A stretch of 64,000 nucleotides of DNA from Syngnathus acus (GCF_901709675.1 NC_051097.1:11510039-11574038), one strand, 5' to 3'; positions 37,442-49,249 are shown, counted from the first letter of the stretch. The notes: generated from the letters alone by a model not told the origin. Translations and numbers: made by a program.

Positions 37442-37934
37442 ACCCAAGATGGGATTCATTCGTAGAGACAAGATAAGACTCTCTTCCTTTTCCTAGGCAC
37501 CCGCCCGCGCCAGATCCACAAATGAGAGCCGAGTCAACACAACACGACACGAGCGATGGCCCCGATGCATTCATACCAATAATAATGCAAAAACACAGTC
37601 GAGCGGGAGAGCCGAGTCGTTCCGTGACCCCTCCCTCGCATTTTTGGAGATTTGACCATTCGGCACGTTTTGTTTTGGTATTCGATGGTGCTTGACACTA
37701 AGGAACTATATCGGGAGAATGTTCACATTGCTTGATCTTGTGGCAGTTTTAACATTTTTTAGTGGAGGGCGGGCATGTCATCATTGTGTCGGATAGAGTT
37801 CAAGAGAATGTTCAACATGCTTCAGTGAGTCGTTTTGACCCCTTTGCCGCTTTGTAAATCCAATGCGCCACGAGGGTAGCCATTTGTCACATTTTGTCAA
37901 CTCTTGAGATCAAAATGAAATTCTATTGTAATCC

Positions 37935-37940
37935 ATTAAA
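37935..37940 (+). terminator. Polyadenylation signal (ATTAAA), rnf185
   Basis: The common variant ATTAAA about 500 bases after the rnf185 stop. Confidence 0.4.
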
Positions 37941-38009
37941 ATGATCGATTTGAAATTTGTGTGCAAGTTACTAAAGTGAGTGTCGGCAAGCGGCAGCTTT
38001 GGCTGCTCC

Positions 38010-38379
38010 TAATCCCCTCTAATGAAATGCGAGGCGGACAATGAGCACAGATAGCATCTGGCAAGCTATTAAAGGCGCCGGCCGCCAAAGGGATGAGATG
38101 GCGTTTGTCGTTATCTGCTCTCCAAAGGCCGCCGCCGCCGCCGCGTGTGAGGAGCTTAGGACGCATTGTAGAAATCCATTAATGCCATTGCCAGCCTGCT
38201 ATGAAATGGAATCCGCGCCGCGCTGATAACATGGCCAAAAAGCCAATTGTGAACACGCCACGGCCGTCCGACGGCTTCATCGTCCATCCGCATCGGATCG
38301 TAATCCACGTCCGTCGGTTCATACGACAGAAATCACAAACGAGTGAAAACTTTGCTCTTTTTTTTCACCGTCTTAATCC
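38010..38379 (+). promoter_or_regulatory. Candidate gsc2 upstream element with TAATCC sites
   Basis: Three plus-strand TAATCC motifs at 38010-38015, 38301-38306 and 38374-38379. TAATCC is the known site of Lys50 paired-type homeodomains such as Goosecoid, Otx and Pitx. GATA-type motifs lie nearby (AGATAG near 38050, TTATCT near 38112, TGATAA near 38223). Function is inferred only. Confidence 0.35.
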
Positions 38380-38646
38380 GCCTCCCTAATACCGAGATTT
38401 TCTCCGTAAACCCGCCAACAATGAGGATCTTTGGCGCTTTTCCACATCTCATTTTATGCAGCCAAAATCTGATGAAAAGGAATGAAGAAGGTGAGATTAA
38501 CCTTTTCAAAAAAAAAAAAAAAAGACCAGATTAGCTGGTTTATGTCTGGAAGGGGGGTGATTTTACCTTTTTTTTTTTTTTTCCTTTCTTTAAAATTTCC
38601 AGGTGGTGTTCTGCAAGCTGGGCCCAGTGTTGCGGAGGCTGGCGAC

Positions 38647-39557
38647 ATGGAGAGGCAAAAGTTCCCCTTCACCATCGAAGACATCCTGAGGAATTATCCA
38701 GACCCGGGCCAGGATAATCCAGCGCTCTGGTGTTTGTGTTGTTGTTGCTGCTGCTGCTGCTGCTGTTGCAGTCGCCACTGTTGCGGAGACGGGAGGACCG
38801 CCCGTCCTCACCAAGGTAACAGTCCAAATGTTTTTGCAAACCAGGCTGTTTGGACAACACGGCAACATGAGTGAGATCTGCTCCCGTGTGGTCTCAGCAC
38901 CACAACCTCTCGCCGAGCTTCCCTCCCAAGAGCCGTGGGCAGCGGCGTCGGAGGCCGGCGTCCGAGAAGAAGACCAAGAAGCGGAGGCCCGGACGCCGAG
39001 GAGGACCCGGCGACACAGAACCATCTTCACTGAGGAGCAGCTGGACGCGCTGGAGGAACTCTTTCTGCAGAACCACTACCCAGATGTCAACGCTCGGGAA
39101 GAGCTAGCGCAGAGCACTCGCCTCAGAGAAGAGAGGGTGGAGGTAAGCGCCAGCTACGGTGGCCAGGGAGAGACCATTTTAATGTTGGTATTTTTTATGT
39201 TGAATAGCCAAACAAAATGTCCAACAATAAGCATGTACTATTGTTTTTTCCTATATATGAAATAAATGCATGTTATTGTTTTTTGAGATTCAAAATATAT
39301 TCTTAGTGTGATTTTATATTGATTTTTGATCAGCATTGTTTTGGGCATAGAAAAAAATAAACATTTGGAGTTGTTTTTATAATATATAAATATTATAATC
39401 ATGTAAATATTAAAATATCATTATTTCTTGCGATATCAAAGTAAAAATTCACCTTTTTTGTGTCTATTTTCAGGTTTGGTTTAAAAACCGCAGAGCCAAG
39501 TGGAGGCGCCAGAAAAGACTCTCTTTTAATGCAGAAAACACAGAAAACTGCCCGTGA
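38647..39557 (+). CDS. gsc2: Goosecoid homeobox 2
   Basis: A paired-type homeodomain transcription factor. Three exons, 38647-38815, 38898-39142 and 39474-39557, total 165 residues. The N-terminus [16 protein letters not shown] is the goosecoid engrailed-homology repression motif, FTIEDIL. A cysteine run (CLC then eleven Cys, residues about 27-39) is encoded by a TGT/TGC triplet tract; human GSC2 also has a Cys run at this place. The homeodomain starts [22 protein letters not shown] and finishes [17 protein letters not shown]. The recognition helix has Lys50 (WFKNRR), typical of goosecoid/bicoid specificity. The protein stops 14 residues after the homeodomain (ENCP). The second acceptor was chosen at 38898 because the earlier CAG at 38844 gives a stop. 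It lies directly upstream of ess2, matching the human GSC2-ESS2-DGCR2 cluster on 22q11. Confidence 0.93.
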
Positions 39558-40130
39558 CTGACTGTATGTCACGAACTCTTTTATGAACACTTTGTACCAT
39601 TTAAATGTCATCAACGATTATAGACTATTTTTCTTTTTTTCTTTTATAGTTTTTTTTTTTTTTTTTACTTAAACAGCAGCATCTCTGAACGCAAATACGC
39701 ATTCCCCATAAATAAGAAAACACTGTCAGCTAGCTTATTTGTGGAATAGCAAGTTCTAAAGGACGGCCGTGGAAGTTCTGTTATTGTCCTGCTGGCAGTC
39801 AAGTGTGCCTATCGCGCATGTCCTCAAGAAGAAGACTTTAAAGAAAAGAAGAAGAAGACTACTTCCGGTGACGTCACAATCGAGTCTGTTTATTGCCGTT
39901 GTGTGTTTCTGGTCCAAATCCGAAGCGTTCGTCATCGTAACGTCTGGGTAAAGACGCCATTTAGCTCTTTAAAAGAGACGGGATTGATACTGCACGGGAA
40001 TATTTGAAGGAATTATTTACGCGGTCGCGTGTGCTGTGACTGGACAAGATCGTAAGGCCGTTGTCGCGAGAAGGTTAGCGTTTAGCTTAGCTACAGTTCG
40101 CTATCCGGCTCGGAGGCCAGTGGCAGCGCC
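39558..40130. other. gsc2 3' region and ess2 promoter
   Basis: AT-rich DNA with a long T run near 39650 follows gsc2. The last 270 bases before ess2 contain an ETS-CRE composite and GAA-rich sequence, and presumably the ess2 transcription start. Confidence 0.55.
39861..39876 (+). promoter_or_regulatory. ETS-CRE composite promoter motif of ess2
   Basis: ACTTCCGGTGACGTCA: an ETS/GABP core (ACTTCCGG) directly abutting a full palindromic CRE (TGACGTCA), 255 bases before the ess2 ATG. This pairing is typical of CpG-island promoters of housekeeping genes. Confidence 0.65.
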
Positions 40131-42841
40131 ATGGACGGCAGCGCCAGCGTGAGGAGAGCCCTGTGCGGCACCCTGGTGCCCGCCACCGCCCTCACCACTG
40201 TTGCTCTCATGCCGGAGCCCAAAAACGAGGACGACGGGAAGCCGCCCCAAAAGGTCCTAAACGAGGAGGATTACATCGAGGTAAGTCGCGCAAACGTCAA
40301 GGGCGACGTCATTGGAACTGTACGCGCTTTTAAATGGCTCTTTATTGATATGTTGTTTGTGTGCAGTCAACAAAGAGGCTTCAAGCGTTTATTAAACGTG
40401 CAATGATTGAGTGATGAGAAACTCCTCCCTTTTTTGCCCCCTTAAAGCATTATTCTAAAAAATAATTGTTGAGAGACCTTATTAAAGTTGAAATTGTCAC
40501 CACACTTCACACACATTTCAGTCACCCTTGATGTATTTTTACCTGCTGTTTTTGACGGGCTTTAACAGAGCTTGGAGAAGATCATCCAGAGGGACTTCTT
40601 CCCGGATGTGACCAAACTGCAGGCTCAGAAGGACTATTTGGATGCAGAAGAGAGCGGAGACCTGGAGCGCATGAGAGAAATCTCCATTCGCTACGGGAAG
40701 TCCAAAAACACCCCCCAATCTTCTGCCCCCTGTGAGTGCAACCATCCGGACTGTTTTGTATTTGTCTTGTATCATGATTGCTAAATGACTCTGTCTTTCG
40801 CGTTAGATGTGACGCCGGCGAGCTTTGACACGCCAGTGGGCCGTGCGGGGTCGCCATCCTTCTCCACCAGAGGCGCAGATGCCGGTGAGCGGCTCAGACG
40901 TGCGGCTGGTATTCTTTCACGAGACGTGCGTTTGATGTCTGCGGATGGTGTCTTGCCTGCAGAAAGCGTGGCGGGCGACCAGCGCGAGGAGAAGGAGCTG
41001 CCCTCGTTGGATCGCTTCATGGCCAAAAACACCAGCGGGGACAACGTCTCGTTTCAGCAGATCATTGAACTGGCGGAGGACAAGGAGAAGATGAAGCACG
41101 CGTGGCTGTACGAGGCCGAAGCCGAGTTCAAACAGGCAATACAGCGAACGCTGATCTTCTCACTCTTGCCGTTATGAAGAACTGAACTGTTGTGAATTCT
41201 CACTCTGAGAAAAGGCAAAGAAAAGAGGACTCTCACTGTTCTCAAACATGCGGTTGTTCAACCGATTCCACAAACACATCATGCTAAAATCGACTTTTAT
41301 TGTTATTGTTCTAACTCTTCTTTCTTTTTTTCCCCCCACTCCTCAGCGTCATGAGCAGAACCTCGCCTTACCACAAGCAGAGAAGGCTGCTCTTGAGTGT
41401 GTAAAAGCCGGCCTGGAAACGTGGCAATATAAAGCAAAGAACGCCTTGATGTATTATCCAGAAGGTACACTTGATGATTGAAAAAAGGCGCCAAAACCAA
41501 ATCCATGGCAACCTCTGTGCTCCATAATTATGACTTCAACGTCAAACTCGCACTCCATTTTCATCAGGTGTCAAAGACGACGACGCGCTCTTCAAGAAGC
41601 CCCGCGAAGTGGTTCACAAGAACACACGCTTTACCGGCGACCCCTTCAGCAGGGCCCTCAACAAGAGCCAGATTCAGCAAGCAGCGGCGCTCAACGCGCA
41701 GGTGACCGTCGTGCTCGCGCACCCAATCGAGACTTTTCCCCAGTGGAAAAACGCTACCCGGGAGCCTCCATAGCACAATTGCATTTTTCACTCTCTCCGA
41801 TCAATCGGTCCGAGTAACCTTGTTCACGTGATACTCCGTGCTCCAGTTCAAGCAGGGTAAGGTGGGCCCGGATGGCAAAGAGTTGATCGCGCATGATTCT
41901 CCCACGGTGAACGGTTACGGCTTTGAAAGGACGCCCTCCCCCGCCCCTGGTGAGAAACGCAACAAGCGCACCGTTTTTTTGGCGGGCGAGTCAATCTCCT
42001 CATCCCGGCCGGGTACTCCCCCCGGGTACTAACCCTAACCCCCCCAGGTGTGGCCGAGTCGCCTCTAATGACATGGGGAGAAATCGAGAGCACGCCGTTC
42101 CGCTTGGACGGATCCGACACGCCCTACGCCGAGAGGAACCACGGCCCCTCTTTTAAGGTACCAGAAAGTTCCGCGGTGTTTTAGATCGGAGCTAGTTATC
42201 CGCCGCGCCCTGTTCCGACAGATTCCCGAGCCGGGGAGACGAGAGCGACTGGGCTTGAAGATGGCCAACGAAGCGGCCGCCAAAAATCGGGCCAAAAAAC
42301 AGGAGGCCTTGAGGAAAGTTACAGAAAACTTGGCCAGGTAAAAAAATGTCTGTAATCTTTTTGCAGTTTAGTTGCACTGGTCTTCTTCCGTGTCATCTGC
42401 CCCCTGGCGGCCAAAGCCCTATCACCCGAAAGTGCAGCACAACTCCACTGAATTATTGTGACGCACAAAATGTTTTATTCTTTACATTATTGAAATGAAT
42501 TTACCACATGACTTACCTTTGTGTTTTTGATTGTATTTTATTTCTTTTTTTTTTTTTGCGATGGCAGCCTGACCCCGAAAGGCCTGAGCCCGGCCTTGAC
42601 ACCGGCCCTGCAGCGTCTGGTCAACCGCACGTCCAGCAAGTACACAGACAAAGCTCTGCGGGCCAGCTACACGCCGTCGCCCTCGCACCGCGCCGTCGGC
42701 TGCAAGTCGCCCTTCGGCGGGCCGGCCACGCCCTCAACCACACCCGACAAGGCCAAGACGCCCGGAGAGCACGACGTGTCGTCGCTCACAGACAATCTCT
42801 TGCAGCTGCCCAAGAGACGGAAAGCTTCAGACTTTTTCTAA
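40131..42841 (+). CDS. ess2: Splicing factor ESS-2 homologue (DGCR14)
   Basis: A nuclear protein of the spliceosome C complex. Ten exons: 40131-40280, 40569-40731, 40807-40884, 40963-41135, 41347-41464, 41568-41701, 41847-41949, 42048-42157, 42222-42337, 42568-42841, total 472 residues (human 476). Signatures in order are VLNEEDYIESLEKIIQRDFFPDV, KLQAQKDYLDAEESGDLERM, YVTPASFDTP, MAKNTSGDNVSFQQI, WQYKAKNALMYYPEG, VVHKNTRFTGDPF, KQGKVGPDGKELI, MTWGEIESTPFRLDGSDTPY, ERLGLKMANEAAAKNRAKKQ and the C-terminus LTDNLLQLPKRRKASDFF. The donor after exon 4 (CAG then GCAATA, 41136) is GC rather than GT; this is needed to keep FKQ-RHEQN in frame. It lies between gsc2 and dgcr2, as in human. Confidence 0.97.
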
Positions 42842-43607
42842 CAGGACATTTTGATGGACCTAATGCGATGTCGCAAATTGATTTGCTTTGCGTTGATCCT
42901 TTTTTATTTTTCACGGTGGTGACCAATTTGTATTTATCATTGTTGTTCACACTTACCAAAATAGCCAGTACATAACCAGTGCCACACTTATCCAAGCGCT
43001 GTTATCAAAAGCATGTGTTATCAAAAGCATGTCCTAACATCACTCAGTTTCCCAGGTGAAAATATTGTTTATTGAGCTATTGTCTGAAATGTGTACTTAT
43101 TTTGTAAATATATTCCCTTGTGTATTAAGAAAAAACAAGAATACAGTAGGCGGGGCCGTACTTGGGAGTCGAATCTCGGAGTTGAATCGAGCGCTTGGTG
43201 TGTTGCGTGTTTGGGATTGTTGAGATGGGTTGAGGCGGCCATCTTGATGAGCGGACGGACGACGGCAACAAGCCACTGGATGTGCGACAAAAGCAAACAC
43301 AAACCTTCGCCGCCCCTCGCCTCGCTCGCTCTCTCCCTCCCTTCCTTCCGTCCGTGTAAAGGACGATGCTCATCCAACGTTTATACTTTGCCCGCCAGCT
43401 CTCTTGAGTTGAACGCCGAAAAACCACGATGGGCCAACGTCGAGGCGGACGATTAACCGGATAAATCCCGGACGAGGTGGGACGACGACCGCCGTCGCAG
43501 CAGGAGCAGCAGCAGCTTCCCTCTCTCCCTCCCACTCTTTTCCCCCTTCCCCTGCCTGTACATGCTTTATATTTCTGGATAAAGGAGTGACTATGAATGG
43601 AGGATAA
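42842..43607. other. ess2 3' region and dgcr2 promoter/5' UTR
   Basis: After an AT-rich segment to about 43140, the DNA becomes CpG-rich with CTC-rich runs (43315-43350 and 43520-43555). This fits a CpG-island promoter and 5' leader for dgcr2. No extra gene is seen. Confidence 0.55.
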
Positions 43608-46600
43608 ATGTTGCCAAAGGCTGACAGCGGCAGTTTCGTCCTCTTCTCTCTGCTCTTTGTCCTCACGTTGACGGACCCGCCACGGCCAGGTAAGCGGCTT
43701 CGCTTCGCTTCGCTACGACTCGAAGTTAACCGGGCTTGTGTTTGGCGGCGAGGCCTATCTGAGCCGCGCGCGGCCTCGACTTGTTATTTGGAGCGGCCCA
43801 CCAAGCATTTGCTCACAAATGTTCTCTTAGCGAAACTACTTGTGTCTTTTCACAGCAAATTGACTGGGACGTTGTGTCCGTTTTGGTGCAAGTGCGACTC
43901 GAATGTCGTGAAGCATTTTTAGCCTGTGTTGTGCTAGCCTTGAGCTAATTCCTGATTTGCATGGAAGATTCACGGGGCTGCTACCTATTCGCTCTCATCC
44001 CCCAGCACCACCTTGCAGAGATTGCAAGCCTGAGAGAAATACACCGGGAAAGCATTTGAATCCATCTATTAAGCGTCTGCCTCATCGGTAAAGGACCTCG
44101 TTCAAATCATCACATTCGCCAATGCGAGCGTTCTACATTTTCACAACACTGCGACACACACGCGCCTTTTATTGACTCGTAAAGATTACGATTGCAAAAA
44201 CTGTCCAAATGACAAGGCTCCAAATGTCGGCTTTATGGGGATGTTTTGGCTTGGTGAAATGATATACAATAGAGGGCTCCTTCCTAGGTTTGTGCTCAAA
44301 TGAGTCCAAAATCCCATGCGGCAGACTACTGGAAGTCGATTCTGTCTCTTGCGAACGCGTACGACGGTCGGTCGGTCAGTTGGATTCGTTTGCGCAACGA
44401 CAAGTTGCTCAAGCTGCAATCTGCAGGAGATTGGGTTACGAAATCGCTACTGCCGCCTGCGGGCGAAAAATGAAATTGCACACCCTTCTTCACTTGTGGT
44501 CTCCCATCTTTCTAGCCATCCTCTGAGGAAACTCGTGACTCCGATACGACGAGCCAACACGAGAACGCGGTTGGCGTTACATCTGCTGAAAGAGCGTGGG
44601 AACCTTTTGGCATGAAGTGTCAAGCTCGCTGTTGAAGCGCGCGGCAAGCTGTAACTGGACCTGCCTGTTGAGAGAGAGTGAGCGAGAGAGAGAGAGCCGC
44701 ACTTTGAAATTGGGATTTCTTGTGCTAGCAAGTGAGGCAAGAAGCCAAAGCTCCTCGCTGGAGATTTGAAATGATTGGACGTGTTATTGCGACTAGGTCG
44801 CCAGTGGAGACTTTTGAACCCCGTCAACCCGCACGCAGGTGCTTGCTTGTTACCCGACTCAACTGTTTCTATTTGTTTCAGGTGCCCGGCTAGCGCTGGC
44901 AAGATTATTGTCAGGTAAGCAAGCAGCATTGTTGGCGTTCAGTCGCCTTTAGTCACTAAGAAGGCGTCTTGCGCTGGATGACAGGTTCTCTTCAATTTGA
45001 TTTGACAAATGTTCACCGTTTTTTGCTGCAAGTCAGGAACAACGAGTGCGTACAAATGTCCACGTTTAAGATGATTTGGGAGATGGCCCATACCTGGCCT
45101 CATTTCAAGATATCAGGCGCCCTCTTGTGGCCGTTTCACGATGCCACGTTGTTTTTGTTTTTTTATCCGTCAATGTCATCTGTCGCTGATACACTCGGGT
45201 GATCAATTATAGTGCAGCAGCTGCTATGCAGTGAGCAGTGGTTGTTTTAAAGTGCTCTATAAATAACAGTTGGGGTCAGCTGAGGATGTTGGCGGCCATG
45301 TTGGCCTGGCCTGTTGACTGTGTCAACTCTGCTTGCATGAGACTGTGTCAACTCTGCCTGCATTTGGCGTCTCGTTCCAATCATCCAACACCTTTGCCTC
45401 CCTCCCTTCCTTCTCCACGTCACTCCGGAGAGAACGGCCGGCCGGCCGGCCGGCCGCAAAAGCGACTTCTCTGGTCACACTGGCTTGACCTTTCCTCCTG
45501 CTGTGCTCAAGTTTGGTCTTGTGTGTGGTTGTGTTTCAGAGCAGCGCTGCAGCCCCGGTCAGTTTGCCTGCCGCAGCGGCAAGATGCAGTGCATCCCCAT
45601 GTCCTGGCAGTGTGACGGCTGGACGGCGTGCGAGGACCACAGCGACGAGATGGACTGCCCCCGTGAGTACTTGAAATTCAAGAGGAACACGACGTCTTGT
45701 TTTGAAGCGACCCTTGCAGGCAATGCACTTCTAATAATGACTCCAAATGTTCCCAGCCATAAAGGAAGAGCGATTTCGTTTCGGCCAAGGTTACGACCAG
45801 GTGGACGACGTCATTGGCGTGGCTCAGCCCGTGCGATTCAACAGTGAGTGTCGAATTAAAAACAAAGAAACACGCGCCCCAAATAATCAATGAATCCATC
45901 CATCCATCCATCCATCCCTCCCTCCCTCTCCCACACGTGAGCAGAGAAATGCCCGAGCGGCTGGCACCACTACGAGAAGACGGCCAGCTGCTACAAGGTG
46001 TACCTGCGCAGCGAGAACTACTGGCAGGCGGCCGACACGTGCCAGAAGGTGGACGGCTCCCTGGCCACCTTTGTCACCGACGAGGAGCTGCAGTTCATCC
46101 TCAAGATCCAAGTGGACTTTGACGACCAAGCGTGCGAGCTCAGAGACCAGTGCAAGTGAGTGCGAGCGAGCGAGCGAGCCGCACTGGTTTCGGCGTGGTT
46201 CCAATCCCCGCCCGACCTAAAGTGTTTCTTTTTTTTTTTTTTGCAGGTTCTGGGTGGGCTACCAGTACGTGATCACCAACCAGAACCACTCGGCTGAGGG
46301 CCACTGGGAGGTGGTTTATAACGGTATCCACGTTTGCTGTCGTTTCCTCCAATGTCTTTCTTTGGAATGATTCGATCCGATTCAAATGTTCCCACGCAGG
46401 CCCCGTGCAGGTGTTCCTACCGCCGGACGGGCTCCCCAACCTGGGCGAGGCCAACCAGGACAACGTTTTCTGCGCCCAGCTGCAGCGTTTCCAGCTGCAG
46501 AGCATGAACGAGCGCGGCCTGCACAGCTGGCACGCCGAGAACTGCTACAAGAAGTTCCCCTTCCTCTGCAAACGCAGTACGTGGGCCACCCGGAGAGCCC

Positions 46601-47757
46601 AAGAACTTTCCGGGGAACCCGTTGTGAAAATGTCGCCTTTTGGCGCAGAGCAAACGTGCGTGGACATCAAGGACAACGTGGTGGGCGAGGGCTACTACTT
46701 CACGCCCAAAGGCGACGACCCGTGCCTGAGCTGCACGTGTCACGACGGAGAGCCCGAGATGTGCGTGGCCGCGCTCTGCGAGCGGCCGCAGGGGTGCCAG
46801 CACTTCCGCAAGGACCCCAAAGAGTGCTGCAAGTTCACCTGCCTGGATCCAGGTAACGCTCGACGTGGTTCGGGTCCGTCTGCAAACACGGCGGTGGCTC
46901 CAAGTGCCTTTGTGTGGCCCTCCCTCCCTCCCTCCCTCCCTCCCTCAGACGGAAGCAGCCTGTTTGACTCCATGGCCAGCGGCATGCGTCTGATCGTCAG
47001 TTGCATCTCGTCCTTCCTCATCCTGTCCCTGCTGCTCTTCATGGTGCACCGCCTCCGACAGCGGCGGCGGGAGCGCATCGAAACGCTCATCGGAGGCAAC
47101 CGTGAGCGCTGCAAATGCCGTACGCGCCTACCGGGAATTGGCATCGAGCGGACTCAGTCAATTTGCCCTTGGTTTGTCTCAGTGCACCACTTCAACCTGG
47201 GCAGACGCGTGCCGGGCTTCGACTACGGCCCGGACGCCTTTGGCACGGGCCTGACTCCGCTGCATCTGTCCGATGATGGCGAAGGAGGCGCCTTCCACTT
47301 CCAGGAGCCGCCGCCGCCCTACGCCGCATACAAGTACCCCGACATCCATCACCCCGACGACCCCCCGCCCCCCTACGAGGCCTCCATCAACCCCGATAGC
47401 CTCCTCTATGTGGACCTCAGTAAGACCACACAAACAAGCAACACACACACACACACACAAACACACTTTGTGTACCCAAAGTGATCCTCTATGCCCGCCC
47501 TTAATACGATGTTGGCGCCCTTCACAGGACACGGCAGCATGCCAGTGATGGCGGGCCACCAGGTGAGCACGGCGGCGGACGGGCTCCTCCAGCAGGCCCC
47601 TGCCGCAGCCAGCCCCGCAACCGTCTCCCAGGCCCGGGAGGACTCGGTGGACAGCAGCACCCTCCTGGTGGGACCCGATACCCCCACCATGGACGGCCCG
47701 GGCGCCGCCACGCCGCCTGACTGCGCTTCGCCGTCCTCCCTCAGCACAGCCGTCTAA
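43608..47757 (+). CDS. dgcr2: Integral membrane protein DGCR2/IDD
   Basis: A single-pass membrane protein with adhesion-receptor-like ectodomain. Ten exons: 43608-43689, 45540-45662, 45757-45843, 45945-46155, 46247-46323, 46400-46576, 46649-46852, 46949-47101, 47183-47419, 47528-47757, about 526 residues. Signal peptide [19 protein letters not shown]. An LDL-receptor class A module follows ([17 protein letters not shown]...[18 protein letters not shown]). The C-type-lectin-like domain contains [37 protein letters not shown] and [20 protein letters not shown]-like Cys-rich module has [19 protein letters not shown]. The transmembrane helix is [19 protein letters not shown], then a basic [11 protein letters not shown] stop-transfer. 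The tail has two proline-tyrosine PPPPYxAxK / PPPPYEAS motifs that could bind WW domains. It follows ess2, as in human 22q11. Confidence 0.97.
43690..45539 (+). other. Large first intron of dgcr2
   Basis: An intron of about 1.85 kb. It contains a GGCC-repeat tract near 45428-45456 and a potential 33-base microexon at 44882-44914 (described separately). Other open frames in it resemble nothing. Confidence 0.7.
44882..44914 (+). other. Candidate 33-nt alternative microexon in dgcr2 intron 1
   Basis: Flanked by TATTTGTTTCAG and GTAAGC, both good splice signals. Its length is a multiple of three and it fits phase 1 on both sides, adding eleven residues ([11 protein letters not shown], then the E of exon 2) after the signal peptide without a stop. 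There is no evidence of use. Confidence 0.3.
45896..45930 (+). repeat. CATC/CCCT microsatellite next to a dgcr2 acceptor
   Basis: ATCC repeats followed by CCCT repeats, 15-50 bases before the exon at 45945. A similar CCCT run at 46917-46947 forms the polypyrimidine tract of the exon at 46949. Confidence 0.8.
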
Positions 47758-49189
47758 GACAGATGGACGGACAGGACTGTTTGTGTATAAAGAACACTAA
47801 TTTAAGGATGCATTTTTACTGATCTGATTGGCCCTCCAGAATGTAAATATGCCCCTGGGGTAGTTAAACGCGCCGCCACCGCCGCTCGCTGTCCTGTCTC
47901 GACTCCATTCTTTCTTACACTGTATGGATTGTGCAAGTCGGTACGTTGACGTTCTACTTCCTTTTCAACTGATGATTGCTTGACGTCGATGGAAGCTGAA
48001 CGCATCATCAAAATGGAAATATTCAATTCCATACAAAAGTTGCCCCTCCTTCTTGCTCACTTTTGGTTCGACAATCATCTTCGTCCCTGTCATCTGTTAT
48101 GGCGATGTGCTTTTTTTCCCTTGTTAAATCATCAACTTTAGTAGAGAAAAAATGGAGTCATGAACAAACTTTTTCGTCTGGAAGAAAGTTAGCTGCATTG
48201 CTGTACAATGGCATGACGTTTTTGGGGGGGATAAGAAGTCATTTCGCTAACCACATTGACTTTATATAACTTTATTCTCTTACAATGACAACTTCATGTT
48301 AAGTTCTGACCTTTGTGCACTGCAAATGAAATTTGCATCATTTTCTCCACACCAACTTCCTCTCGCTTGCTCAGCCCCCCCCATCTTTTTTTTGTAGACA
48401 ATCATCTCCCCGTCATCCATTTCTGGTGATGTGCTTAGTTTGTCCCCCTGTTTGTTTTGAGCCATGACAATCCCTCAGTGGAGTGCATGTGTGTTTCTTT
48501 TTTGTCGATGCATGTTTTTGTTCATTGAGGTCTCTTTTTGTACAAAGCCCCAGACATGATATGAGGGACACGCACAATACCTAAGTTTGCATTAAAATCT
48601 GCAGCCAAAATACCAACCTTGTGAAACCAGGACATCTGGGTAAGTAAAGTGTGGAAGTGCACTTTTGTAGCCCAGGCCAAATGTCAAGGAATGATCATTA
48701 CCAATACTTTTAATTTGTACATTTTTTTTAATTTGTGGCTGCACGTAAGTGATGTTGTAGCCCCCCCCCCCCCCTTCATTTACTTTGATGTTTATTTGTT
48801 CTTTGTTTTTGTTGTTGAATGTATTTTGTTTTGATTCTTTATTAGCCTTGGAATGAAGCAATGCTCTTGTTTGTATAGGAGGCGTTTGTATTTTTTCTCA
48901 ACTAGATGTACTGTACGTCTAATTAAATGCCAAATAAATGACGCCGTGCAGAATGATTCAGGCACTCGTTCATCTTTGAAACTGCACACAAAAGACTTTG
49001 TGCAAAGGAGCAAACCATCTCACATACAAAGCGACTGAAGTACCGTGACCGGATGTTCTCTTTTCCCCGGACATGTTCTACTTTTGAGCCCTGAAAAAAA
49101 CGTCCGGGGGGAATTTCAAAAGTCGTCCAGGATTTTGTTGGACTGGGAAAGTACTTAACTGAGACCGCTCATGTCCCTCCTGGATCTTG
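47758..49189. other. dgcr2 3' UTR
   Basis: Long AT-rich sequence with several AATAAA or ATTAAA motifs; the best candidate end is AATAAA at 48933-48938. No coding exon is recognised. Confidence 0.55.
48933..48938 (+). terminator. Polyadenylation signal candidate, dgcr2
   Basis: AATAAA about 1.2 kb after the dgcr2 stop, within TGCCAAATAAATGACG. Confidence 0.4.
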
Positions 49190-49249
49190 TGACTACGCGT
49201 TTTTATTTATTTATTTAGTTATTAGTTAGTTAGTTATTAACCTCGTGTA

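Larger units (their letters stand above)
37442..38646. other. rnf185 3' UTR and gsc2 upstream region
   Basis: The rnf185 3' UTR probably ends after ATTAAA at 37935-37940. The stretch from about 37980 to 38330 is non-repetitive and holds paired-type homeodomain and GATA-like motifs, so it may be a gsc2 regulatory element. Long A and T runs at 38507-38582 precede the gsc2 first exon. Confidence 0.5.

Noticed and set aside
38844-38874. Earlier acceptor for gsc2 exon 2
   Set aside because: Splicing there leads to a TGA within nine codons; the acceptor at 38898 keeps the homeodomain in frame.
44080-44130. tRNA-like segment (GCGTCTGCCTCATCGG, then GTTCAAATC)
   Set aside because: It has box-like words but I cannot fold a full cloverleaf. 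At most it is a decayed SINE head.
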